From Microbacterium karelineae (GTDB lineage: Bacteria > Actinomycetota > Actinomycetes > Actinomycetales > Microbacteriaceae), in assembly GCF_009745985.1 (NCBI RefSeq), contig NZ_WFIX01000190.1:558001-622000 (forward strand): 64,000 bases of DNA, read 5' to 3'. Each line of letters opens with the position of its first letter. The first letter of the stretch is position 1. The translations under genes and the position numbers were made by a program. Shown here piece by piece: positions 53,956-61,800 of the stretch. The notes under the pieces are model-generated. The model had not been told where the DNA came from, did no database searches, and saw nothing but the letters and a program-made list of their open reading frames with translations.

Positions 53956-54741
53956 AAAGCGGCGGTGGAGGTGCGCGGGCTGCGCGTCCGGCGCGGTTCC
54001 ACGCCGGTCTTCGACGGCCTCGACGTCGACGTCGAGAGCGGTGTCATCACCGGGCTGATGGGGCCCTCCGGCTGCGGGAAGACGACCCTCATGAGATCGA
54101 TCGTCGGCGTGCAGAAGACCCGCGGCGGGTCCGTCACCGTGCTCGGTGAGCCCGCGGGATCGCGCGGGCTGCGCCGCCGCGTCTCCTACGCCACGCAGTC
54201 GGCCGCCGTGTACGACGACGTCAGCGTGCGCGACAACCTGCGGTACTTCGCCCGCATCGGAGGGATCCCGATCGCCGATGTCGACCGCGCCCTCGAGGTC
54301 GTCGGCCTCACGGATCAGGCGCGGCAGCTGGCGGGCGACCTCAGCGGCGGCCAGCACAGCCGAGTCTCGCTCGCCGTCGCGCTGCTCGGGGATCCGGAGG
54401 TCGTCGTGCTCGACGAGCCGACCGTCGGGCTGGATCCCGTGCTCCGCGCGGACCTCTGGGAGACGTTCCGCGGGATCGCCGACGCCGGCGCGACCCTTCT
54501 CGTGTCGAGTCACGTCATGGACGAGGCCGCTCGATGCGACCGGCTGATCCTGCTGCGCGAGGGGCGGCTGATCGCCGACACGACGCCGCGCGCGCTGCTC
54601 GACGAGACCGGCGCCGACGACCCCGACGAGGCGTTCCTCGCGCTCGTCCGGCGCGACGAAGGTGCGGCGTCCGCGGATCCGGTGCGGCAGGGCGACGCCG
54701 CCCGACCCCGCACCCGCCGCGACCTCAGGAGGCGGTCATGA
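53947..54741 (+). CDS. ABC-2 exporter ATP-binding protein
   Basis: 264 residues (the next codon GTG is an alternative start). Walker A GPSGCGKTT, 'SYATQSAAVYDDVSVRDNLRYFARI' Q-loop region, signature LSGGQHSRVS, Walker B VVVLDEPTVGLD and switch 'SSHVMDEA'. DrrA-like drug exporter type. The C-terminal about 30 residues are basic and rich in Asp-Pro. Overlaps the permease by ATGA. Confidence 0.92.
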   Translation: MVNKAAVEVRGLRVRRGSTPVFDGLDVDVESGVITGLMGPSGCGKTTLMRSIVGVQKTRGGSVTVLGEPAGSRGLRRRVSYATQSAAVYDDVSVRDNLRYFARIGGIPIADVDRALEVVGLTDQARQLAGDLSGGQHSRVSLAVALLGDPEVVVLDEPTVGLDPVLRADLWETFRGIADAGATLLVSSHVMDEAARCDRLILLREGRLIADTTPRALLDETGADDPDEAFLALVRRDEGAASADPVRQGDAARPRTRRDLRRRS

Positions 54742-55472
54742 CCCTCACCCGCACCTTCGCGACCGCGGGACGCGTGCTGCGGCAGCTGCACACGGATCGC
54801 CGGTCGATCGCGCTCATGCTCGCCGCGCCGAGCCTGCTCGTCGGCTTGTTCGCGTGGATCCTCCTCGACCAGGGGGCGGTGTTCCAGAAGGTCGGCCCGG
54901 CGATCCTCGCGCTGTTCCCGTTCATCGTGATGTTCCTCGTCACGTCGATCACCACGCTGCGCGAGCGGCGCTCCGGCACGCTCGAGCGGCTCATGACGAC
55001 GCCGCTCGGGAAGGGCGACTTCGTCTCGGGGTACGCCCTGGCCTTCGGTGCCGCGGCCGTCGTGCAGGCGGTCGTGACGGTCGCGTTCGCGGTGTGGGTG
55101 TGCGGCCTCGAGGTCGAGGGGCCTGTCTGGCAGCTGGGGCTCGTCGCGGTCGTCGACGCCCTGCTCGGCAGCACCCTGGGGCTTCTCGCGAGCGCCTTCG
55201 CCCGCACCGAGTTCCAGGCCGTGCAGTTCATGCCTCTGATCGTCTTCCCGCAGGTGCTGCTCGGCGGGGTGATCATGCCCCGCGATGACATGCCCGACGT
55301 GCTGACGGCGATCTCCGACTGGCTGCCGCTGAGCCACGCGATCGACGCGAGCCTCGCCGTGACCGCGGGCGACGATGCCGCGGACGTGTTCGGCCCCCTC
55401 GCCATCGTCGGGGCCTTCGTCGTCGGCGCCGTCGTGCTCGCCTCGCTCACGCTCCGCCGCCGCACGCCGTAG
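54738..55472 (+). CDS. ABC-2 exporter permease
   Basis: 244 residues, six hydrophobic segments. 'TTLRERRSGTLERLMTTPLGKGDFVSGYALAF' (core RERRSGTLERLMTTPLG) is the DrrB/NodJ-like coupling motif, and 'LIVFPQVLLGGVIMPRD' follows. AGGAGG precedes the ATG. With the ATPase it probably expels a toxic compound sensed by the TetR repressor. Confidence 0.9.
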   Translation: MTLTRTFATAGRVLRQLHTDRRSIALMLAAPSLLVGLFAWILLDQGAVFQKVGPAILALFPFIVMFLVTSITTLRERRSGTLERLMTTPLGKGDFVSGYALAFGAAAVVQAVVTVAFAVWVCGLEVEGPVWQLGLVAVVDALLGSTLGLLASAFARTEFQAVQFMPLIVFPQVLLGGVIMPRDDMPDVLTAISDWLPLSHAIDASLAVTAGDDAADVFGPLAIVGAFVVGAVVLASLTLRRRTP

Positions 55473-55486
55473 GCGGCACCCCGAAG

Positions 55487-55566
55487 CACAATGCAGTCGA
55501 TCCGGCCGGTGGGTTGGAGTAGAACCGGTTCCGCGGGCCGTGCGGGCCGAGATCGACTGCATTGTG
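55487..55566. repeat. 80-bp palindrome-ended element, family A, copy A5
   Basis: CACAATGCAGTCGATC ... GATCGACTGCATTGTG, 80 bp; centre AGAACC|GGTTCC exactly at positions 35-46. Lies between convergent genes, 14 bases from one stop and six from the other. Confidence 0.88.
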
Positions 55567-55572
55567 CTGGGT

Positions 55573-56472
55573 TCAGGGCGCGACCGGCGTCGGCCGCGGC
55601 GCCAGAGCCCCGCGGCGCGGACGCGCCGCCCAGAGCTGCCCGGCCACCAGGGCCGCGATCGCGAGGGCGAAGCCGGCCGATTGCGCGAGGGTGAAGCTCT
55701 CGCCCAGCAGGCCGAGGCCGAGGGCTGCGGCGACGAGGGGCGACAGCGTCGGCAGCAGCCCCGACGCGGCGATCGGCAGGCGCTGCACCCCGCGGAACCA
55801 CAGCGTGTACGCGAGCACACCGCCGACGAGCGCGAGCCAGAGGTAGCCGGCGACGCCCGCGGCGTCGACCGAGGCGGGAACGCTGTCGAAGACGAGGAAG
55901 ATCGGGAGCAGCACGATGCCGCCCGCCGTGAGCTGCCAGCCGGCGAACGCGAGCGCGCTGACGCCCTCGGGCCGGCCCCACCTCTTCGTCAGCACCGTGC
56001 CGAGCGCCATCACGCCCGCGCCGCCGAGCGCCGCGACCAGGCCGAGCGGATCGAGCCCGGCCGCGGGGCCGAGCGCGACGAGCGCGACGCCGATGGCCCC
56101 CGCGGCGGCGATCGCGAGCGCCGCGGCGCGGGTCCGCTCCCCGAGCAGCAGCCCGCCCAGCAGGATCGCGGCGAGCGGACCGACGCCTGCCGCCGCGCCC
56201 GCGACGCCGCCCGGCAGGCGCTCCGCCGCGATGAACAACAGGGGGAAGAATGCGCCGATGTTCAGCGCTCCGAGCACGAACGCTCTTCCCCACCAGGACC
56301 CGCGCGGCAGCGTGCGCGAGATCGCGATCGCGAGGATCCCCGCCGGCAGCGCCCGCATGAGCGCGGCGAAGTGCGGGTGCCCGGCGGGCAGCAGTTCGGT
56401 CGTGACGGCATAGGTGGTGCCCCAGGTCGCGGTTGCGAATGCGGCGAGCAGGAGAGTGGCGGTGCGGCTCAT
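55573..56472 (-). CDS. EamA-family (drug/metabolite) transporter
   Basis: 299 residues, ten hydrophobic segments in two EamA halves ('ATLLLAAFATATWGTTYAV', 'FVLGALNIGAFFPLLFIAAERL', 'LGGAGVMALGTVLTKRWGRPEG', 'GYLWLALVGGVLAYTLWFRGVQRL'). The start is the ATG of 'MSRTATLL'. RhaT/YdcZ-like exporters of this type move amino acids or metabolites outward. It is divergent from a LysR gene, which probably controls it. Confidence 0.88.
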   Translation of the reverse strand: MSRTATLLLAAFATATWGTTYAVTTELLPAGHPHFAALMRALPAGILAIAISRTLPRGSWWGRAFVLGALNIGAFFPLLFIAAERLPGGVAGAAAGVGPLAAILLGGLLLGERTRAAALAIAAAGAIGVALVALGPAAGLDPLGLVAALGGAGVMALGTVLTKRWGRPEGVSALAFAGWQLTAGGIVLLPIFLVFDSVPASVDAAGVAGYLWLALVGGVLAYTLWFRGVQRLPIAASGLLPTLSPLVAAALGLGLLGESFTLAQSAGFALAIAALVAGQLWAARPRRGALAPRPTPVAP

Positions 56473-56550
56473 GCATCCAGGTTCGCGCGCAGATTGACAT
56501 GAGTCCAACGCATTCTCTGCATGAACATGATGAGGTGAGATCATGAAGGT

Positions 56551-57435
56551 GTGGAGCTGCAGCAGCTGAGATACGCCGTCGCGATCGCCGAGGCGGGATC
56601 CTTCACGCGCGCCGCCGAGGCCTGCCGCGTCACGCAGTCGGCCCTGAGCCACCAGATCGCGGCTCTCGAGCGGGAGCTCGGCGCGCGGCTGTTCGTGCGG
56701 AGGCCGCGCGAGGTGCGCGCGACCGCGGCGGGCGAGGCCCTCATCACGCAGGGCCGGATCGCGCTCGCCGCCGTCGACAGGGCCCGCGACGATGTTGCGG
56801 CCGCCGAGGGCGTCGTGCGCGGGACGCTGCGGATCGGCGTGATCCCGACCGTCGTCGCGATCGACGTTCCGGCGACGGTGCGGGCGTTCCGCGAGCGGTT
56901 CCCCGAGGTGCGCGTCGAGGTCGCGCTCGGGGCGAGCGATGAGATGACCGCGCAGATCGACCGCGGCGAGCTCGACGTGGCGCTGCTCGGCCTGCATGCC
57001 GACATCCGGCCGGGCGGCGCGGTGCGCGAGCTGCGCCGCGAGAGGCTCGTCACGATCGTGGCGCGCGACGGCCGACTCGCGCGCCGCCGTCGCCTGCGGA
57101 TCGCCGAGCTCGACGGAGCCGTGTTCGTCGACTTCCCTGCATCGAGCCCGGGACGCGCGCAGACCGATATGGCGTTCGCGGCGGCGGGCGTGGCCCGCGA
57201 TGTCGCCTTCGAGGCGTGGCAGGCAGATCACATCCTCGGCATCGTCGCGGCCGATCTCGCGATCGCGATGGTCGCGCCGGGCGTCGCGGCGCGGGCGGAG
57301 GGCATCGTCGCGATCCCGACCGATGGGGCGCCGGAGCGCGTCGAGTATCTCGCCTGGCATCCTTCGGATCCGAGCCCCGCCGCGCGGGCCTTCGTCGCGG
57401 TCGTGGGCAGTTCCGAGGCAAGTCAGAATCGCTGA
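56551..57435 (+). CDS. LysR-family regulator (divergent from the EamA gene)
   Basis: 294 residues, GTG start behind GAAGG. N-terminal HTH 'ELQQLRYAVAIAEAGSFTRAAEACRVTQSALSHQIAALE' (cores GSFTRAAEACRVTQSALS). Effector domain 'GTLRIGVIPTVVAIDVPATVRAFRERFPEV' (core LRIGVIPTVV). TTGACA at 56494 may be the -35. Its last eight codons (SSEASQNR-stop zone) fall inside element C2, so the native end may have been replaced. Confidence 0.92.
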   Translation: MELQQLRYAVAIAEAGSFTRAAEACRVTQSALSHQIAALERELGARLFVRRPREVRATAAGEALITQGRIALAAVDRARDDVAAAEGVVRGTLRIGVIPTVVAIDVPATVRAFRERFPEVRVEVALGASDEMTAQIDRGELDVALLGLHADIRPGGAVRELRRERLVTIVARDGRLARRRRLRIAELDGAVFVDFPASSPGRAQTDMAFAAAGVARDVAFEAWQADHILGIVAADLAIAMVAPGVAARAEGIVAIPTDGAPERVEYLAWHPSDPSPAARAFVAVVGSSEASQNR

Positions 57436-57491
57436 GACCTGCGATAACGGGCAGATCCGGCCTCTTCTCGGCGATCTCGCCTCACCTCGGG
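57412..57491. repeat. Family C palindrome-ended element, copy C2, overlapping a gene end
   Basis: On the reverse strand it begins CCCGAGGTGAGGC and ends TTGCCTCGGA, 78 bp between the outer complementary bases. It aligns to C1 with no gaps, about 70% at the outer 20 bases on each side and lower inside. The LysR stop codon (57433-57435) lies within it. Confidence 0.6.
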
Positions 57492-57530
57492 ACACGGGAC
57501 CGTGCCGGATCCGCGCGGCAGAATGGATCC

Positions 57531-57992
57531 GTGACCTTCAAGATCCGCCCTGACGACCTCAGCCATCCGGCAACCCGACAGCTCGTGTCGTCGCACGTCG
57601 ACGAGATGCGGGCCGGATCCGAGCCCGAGGCGGTGCACGCCTACGATCTCGAGAGGCTGCGCGATCCGGCGGTGACTCTGTGGTCGGCGTGGCACGGTGA
57701 ACGCGTCGCGGGCGTCGGCGGGCTCGCCCACCTCGACGATGAGCGCGGCGAGCTGAAGTCGTTCCGCACACATGTCGACTTCCTCGGGCGGGGTGTCGGG
57801 CGGCGGATCCTGCGGCACGCGATCGGTGAGGCCCGGATCCGCGGGTATCGCACCCTGTGGCTCGAGACGGGCACGGCCGCGTCGTTCGACGCCGCGCGCC
57901 ACCTCTACGCGAGCGAGGGCTTCGAGCCGTGCGGCGCGTTCGGCGACTACGCCGAGCATCCCGAGTCGGCATTCATGACGATGCGGCTCTGA
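57531..57992 (+). CDS. GNAT-family N-acetyltransferase
   Basis: 153 residues, GTG start. 'GELKSFRTHVDFLGRGVGRRIL' contains the acetyl-CoA loop GRGVGR. 'RTLWLETGTAASFDAARHLYASEGFEPC' and 'FMTMRL' complete the fold. It resembles the small YsnE/PA4114-like acetyltransferases. Substrate unknown. It stands alone between elements C2 and A6. Confidence 0.87.
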   Translation: MTFKIRPDDLSHPATRQLVSSHVDEMRAGSEPEAVHAYDLERLRDPAVTLWSAWHGERVAGVGGLAHLDDERGELKSFRTHVDFLGRGVGRRILRHAIGEARIRGYRTLWLETGTAASFDAARHLYASEGFEPCGAFGDYAEHPESAFMTMRL

Positions 57993-58040
57993 CCGACGAT
58001 CGCGGGAGTCCGGGCCGGGTCGCCTCCCGGTGCCGCGCAG

Positions 58041-58120
58041 CACAGTGCAGTCGATCCGGGCGTCGCGGGCCCAAGAACCCGGTTCCCCGGCTCGAACCCG
58101 GCCGAATCGACTGCGTCGTG
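58041..58120. repeat. 80-bp palindrome-ended element, family A, copy A6
   Basis: CACAGTGCAGTCGATCC ... AATCGACTGCGTCGTG, 80 bp. Centre AGAACCC|GGTTCC. Lies 48 bases after the acetyltransferase stop and 36 before the flavin-enzyme start; a -10-like CACGCT follows. Confidence 0.83.
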
Positions 58121-58156
58121 TTTCCGGAGGGGCGAAGACCTGCCACGCTGGGATCC

Positions 58157-58921
58157 ATGCATCCGACACGCATATCGCTGGGAATCGCGGGCGGGATCGG
58201 GACCGAGAAGGCGGCGGCCCTCGCACCGCGCCTCGAGGAGGCCGGGTTCCACTCGCTCTGGATCAACGAGACCCCCGGCGTCAACGCCCTCGAGGTCGCG
58301 GCGGCCGCTGCGCGCGAGACCGACCGCCTGCGGGTCGCGACGGGCGTCATCCCCGTCGATCGGCGCCCCGCGAGCGAGCTCCTCGACGACGTCGCCCGGC
58401 TCGGCATCTCGGAGGACAGGCTGACGCTCGGCATCGGCGCGGGACAGCGCCGCCGCGGCGCGCTCGCGATGATGGAGCAGACGCTCGAGGATCTGCGCGA
58501 CGGCACGGTCGCGTCGCTCGCGCTCGGCGCTCTCGGCCCCAGGATGCGCGGGCTCGCCGCCGCGCACGCCGACGGGGTCGTGCTGAACTGGCTCACGCCG
58601 GCCGCGGCGGCCGCGCAGCGCCGTGAGTTCGACGGATCCGCGACAGATGTGGTCCTCTACGTGCGCACGAACGTCGACGGATCCGCGCGCGAACGCCTCG
58701 AAGAGGAGGCCGATCGGTACGCGGGCTTCCCCGCGTATCGCGCGAACTTCGAGCGGCTCAGGTTCTCGGCGCGGGACACCGTGCTGCCGGCGCCCGGGTC
58801 ACCCGATATCGCGCCGCGGCTCGCGGAGTACGCCGAAGCCGTCGACGAGGTCGTGCTCCGCGCGATCACGCCGGGCGATCACCTGGACGAGCTCCTGAGG
58901 TTCCTCCCGCTCGCTGCCTGA
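58157..58921 (+). CDS. LLM-class flavin-dependent oxidoreductase (short form)
   Basis: 254 residues, shorter than typical luciferase-like monooxygenases (about 320). 'ISLGIAGGIGTEKAAALAPRLEEAGFHSLWINETPG', 'DRLRVATGVIPVDRRPASELL', 'LTLGIGAGQRRRGALAMMEQTLEDLR' and 'LGALGPRMRGLAAAHADGVVLNWLTP' (each quoted for its core) follow the family order. The middle segment that usually carries the substrate loops is reduced, so it may act on F420 or FMNH2 with a small substrate. Possibly leaderless. Confidence 0.82.
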   Translation: MHPTRISLGIAGGIGTEKAAALAPRLEEAGFHSLWINETPGVNALEVAAAAARETDRLRVATGVIPVDRRPASELLDDVARLGISEDRLTLGIGAGQRRRGALAMMEQTLEDLRDGTVASLALGALGPRMRGLAAAHADGVVLNWLTPAAAAAQRREFDGSATDVVLYVRTNVDGSARERLEEEADRYAGFPAYRANFERLRFSARDTVLPAPGSPDIAPRLAEYAEAVDEVVLRAITPGDHLDELLRFLPLAA

Positions 58922-58953
58922 CCCGCGAGCCGATCCGCCCCCAGGTCGGGCAG

Positions 58954-59033
58954 CACGACGCAGTCGATTCGTCGGGGTCCGAGCCCAGACACCGGCGTGT
59001 CGGCCGTCTCGCACGCGGATCGACTGCATTGTG
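58954..59033. repeat. 80-bp palindrome-ended element, family A, copy A7
   Basis: CACGACGCAGTCGATTC ... GATCGACTGCATTGTG, 80 bp. A displaced centre palindrome ACAC-CGGC-GTGT. Lies between convergent genes. Its left outer end reads CACGACG, intermediate between the family A and B ends. Confidence 0.83.
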
Positions 59034-59117
59034 CTGGCCGGGCCCGCGTGCTGCGACCGCCGCACGCGGATCGACGGCGCGCCGGACATGGCGCCGGACC
59101 ATGCCACCCGACCCGCC

Positions 59118-60020
59118 CTATGCGACGGTGACGAGCTCCTCGCGCAGCGCGGTGACGGCCGCGTACGGCATGAGCATGGCGGCGAACGCCTCGGCGAGCG
59201 GCGTCGGATCCGCGCAGAGCGCCGCGTGGATCTCCCACTCCGGCGCGCCCACGAGGGGCGAGACCGCGAGCTCCGACGCCGCCTGCTTCGCCGCGATCGA
59301 CTCGGGCACGACGGCACGTCCGAACCCCCGCCCGATGAGGCTCAGCAGCATGTGCACGTCGCCGACCTCGACGACGGTGCGGCGCTCGATCCCGCGCTCG
59401 GCGAGGGCGCGGTCGAGCACCCGGCGGGCCTCCCACGTGGGCCCGAAGTCGACGAGCCGGGCGCCGTCGAGGTCGTCGAGCGATGCGGGGTGGGGCGACG
59501 CGTCACCCGGATCCGACAGCAGCACGAAGGGTTCGCGCCGCAGCAGCGTTCCCTCGGACGAGGGGGAGTCGGAGCCGCGTGCGACGAGCGCGACGTCGAG
59601 CCGGCCGCTGTCGACGAGCGGCGCGAGCCGCGACGATGTGTCCTGCACGAACTCGAGGTCGGCGGCGGGATGCCGCTCGGCGAACGTCGTCATGAGGTCG
59701 GCGATGTCGACGAGGCCGCCGAAGCACTGCTCCGCGCCGATGCGCACGGCGAGGCCGCGCGGGGCGCCGCCCGCAAGCGCCCGCTGCGCCTCGCGGACAT
59801 CGTCGAGGATCCGCTCGGCGCGCGGCAGGAAGCGCGCCCCGGCGGGCGTCAGCTGCGCCCCGCGCCGCCCCCGCTCGAACAGCGGCACCCCGAGCTCGCG
59901 CTCCAGGGAGCGGATCGAGGAGGACAGGCCCGGCTGCGACACGAACGAGCGCTCGGCCGCGCGCGTGAAGCTGCCCTCCTCGGCGATCGCGAGGACGAAT
60001 TCGAGCTGGCGCACATCCAT
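59118..60020 (-). CDS. LysR-family regulator of the SDR/aldo-keto reductase pair
   Basis: 300 residues. HTH 'RQLEFVLAIAEEGSFTRAAERSFVSQPGLSSSIRSLE' (core GSFTRAAERSFVSQPGLSSS). Effector domain with 'PRGLAVRIGAEQCFGGLVDIADLM' and 'LIGRGFGRAVVPESI'. It is followed in the upstream direction by the SDR gene in the same orientation. A T-N11-A box lies in the SDR/AKR intergenic region. The likely ligand is an aldehyde or quinone, by analogy. Confidence 0.9.
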   Translation of the reverse strand: MDVRQLEFVLAIAEEGSFTRAAERSFVSQPGLSSSIRSLERELGVPLFERGRRGAQLTPAGARFLPRAERILDDVREAQRALAGGAPRGLAVRIGAEQCFGGLVDIADLMTTFAERHPAADLEFVQDTSSRLAPLVDSGRLDVALVARGSDSPSSEGTLLRREPFVLLSDPGDASPHPASLDDLDGARLVDFGPTWEARRVLDRALAERGIERRTVVEVGDVHMLLSLIGRGFGRAVVPESIAAKQAASELAVSPLVGAPEWEIHAALCADPTPLAEAFAAMLMPYAAVTALREELVTVA

Positions 60021-60047
60021 GCGCCTATCCTCTCGTGGTTCGCGGAA

Positions 60048-60722
60048 TCAGTACGGCTGCTCCTCGAGCTCCGTCGCGAAGTGGCGGAACTCGCCCCGCT
60101 CCGCGTGCATCCGCCACAGCTTCTCCGCGAGCACCTCGGGATCCTTGTCGGGGTGTCCCGCGATGATCCCTCCGGGGATGATCAGCTGGCCCACGTGGAT
60201 CGGCTCGTCGGCCATCGCCTGGCGCAGCATCTCGGCGTAGGCGGTCTCGCCCGCGAACGCGATCGAGGTGCCGGCGAAGTGCTGCACGGGCTGCACGGCG
60301 CTGCCGCCGTTGACGAACAGCACGGTGCCGCGGCCGAGCACGCGCATACCCTGCAGCACCTGGTGCACGGCCGCAAGGGGACCGTAGACGCTGAACTCGA
60401 TCGCCGCGCGCACATCGGCGACGGTCGACTCGAGGAGCGGGCGCAGGAACTCCTTCTGCGGGAGCGGGTTGTACGAGAGCACCTCGATCGGGCCGAGCTC
60501 CTGCGAGGCGCGGTCGAGCGCTTCGACGAGCGCCTCGGGATCGCGGACGTTCGCGGCGTATCCGCGTGCCGTGAGCCCTTCGGCGCGGAGGTCGTCGGCG
60601 AGGGCGTCGACGCGCTCCTGGCTGCGCGAGATGAGGGCGAGGTCGAAGCCCTCGCGCCCGAAGCGGCGGGCGAGCGCGGCGCCCAGATTGCGGCCCGCGC
60701 CGATGATGGCGAATGTGGTCAT
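60048..60722 (-). CDS. Short-chain dehydrogenase-like NAD(P) oxidoreductase
   Basis: 224 residues. Rossmann motif 'FAIIGAGRNLGAALARRFG' with GxGxxxG spacing, then 'LISRSQERVDALADDLRAEG'. The usual YxxxK pair is not clear: 'SIAFAGETAYAEMLRQAM' offers a Tyr without Lys four residues on. It may be a substrate-binding relative rather than a classical active SDR. Divergent from the broken aldo-keto reductase. Confidence 0.8.
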   Translation of the reverse strand: MTTFAIIGAGRNLGAALARRFGREGFDLALISRSQERVDALADDLRAEGLTARGYAANVRDPEALVEALDRASQELGPIEVLSYNPLPQKEFLRPLLESTVADVRAAIEFSVYGPLAAVHQVLQGMRVLGRGTVLFVNGGSAVQPVQHFAGTSIAFAGETAYAEMLRQAMADEPIHVGQLIIPGGIIAGHPDKDPEVLAEKLWRMHAERGEFRHFATELEEQPY

Positions 60723-60794
60723 GGTGGTGCGTCCTCTCGTCGGATGACGTGTCCGAGCCTAGGAAGGATCCCGCGCCGCGGGGCGGGCCGACCG

Positions 60795-60809
60795 ATAGCG
60801 ATCTGCTAT
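60795..60809. promoter_or_regulatory. LysR-type box between the SDR and aldo-keto reductase genes
   Basis: ATAGC-N5-GCTAT is a perfect inverted repeat containing the canonical T-N11-A. It sits in the 171-base divergent gap. The nearest LysR gene is one position away in the same cluster. Confidence 0.65.
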
Positions 60810-60848
60810 GGATCCGGGGGAATCGCGCGCGGAGGCGCCCGATTCTGA

Positions 60849-61727
<879 letters not shown>

Positions 61728-61737
61728 CGCCCCCGTC

Positions 61738-61792
61738 CAGATGACCCGCACCGACCGCTTTCGGCACGGAAGCCGTCGGTGCGGGTCATCTG
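61738..61792. terminator. 55-bp perfect palindromic hairpin between convergent genes (element E)
   Basis: 18-bp perfect arms CAGATGACCCGCACCGAC and complement, loop of 19 bases with inner GCTT/AAGC pairing. It sits between the AKR stop and the phosphatase stop, nine to ten bases from each. Confidence 0.75.
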
Positions 61793-61800
61793 AGGCGGTG

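Noticed and set aside
48449-59033. A CRISPR array made of the 80-bp palindromic units
   Set aside because: Units are dispersed between genes, not regularly spaced, and no cas gene is present.
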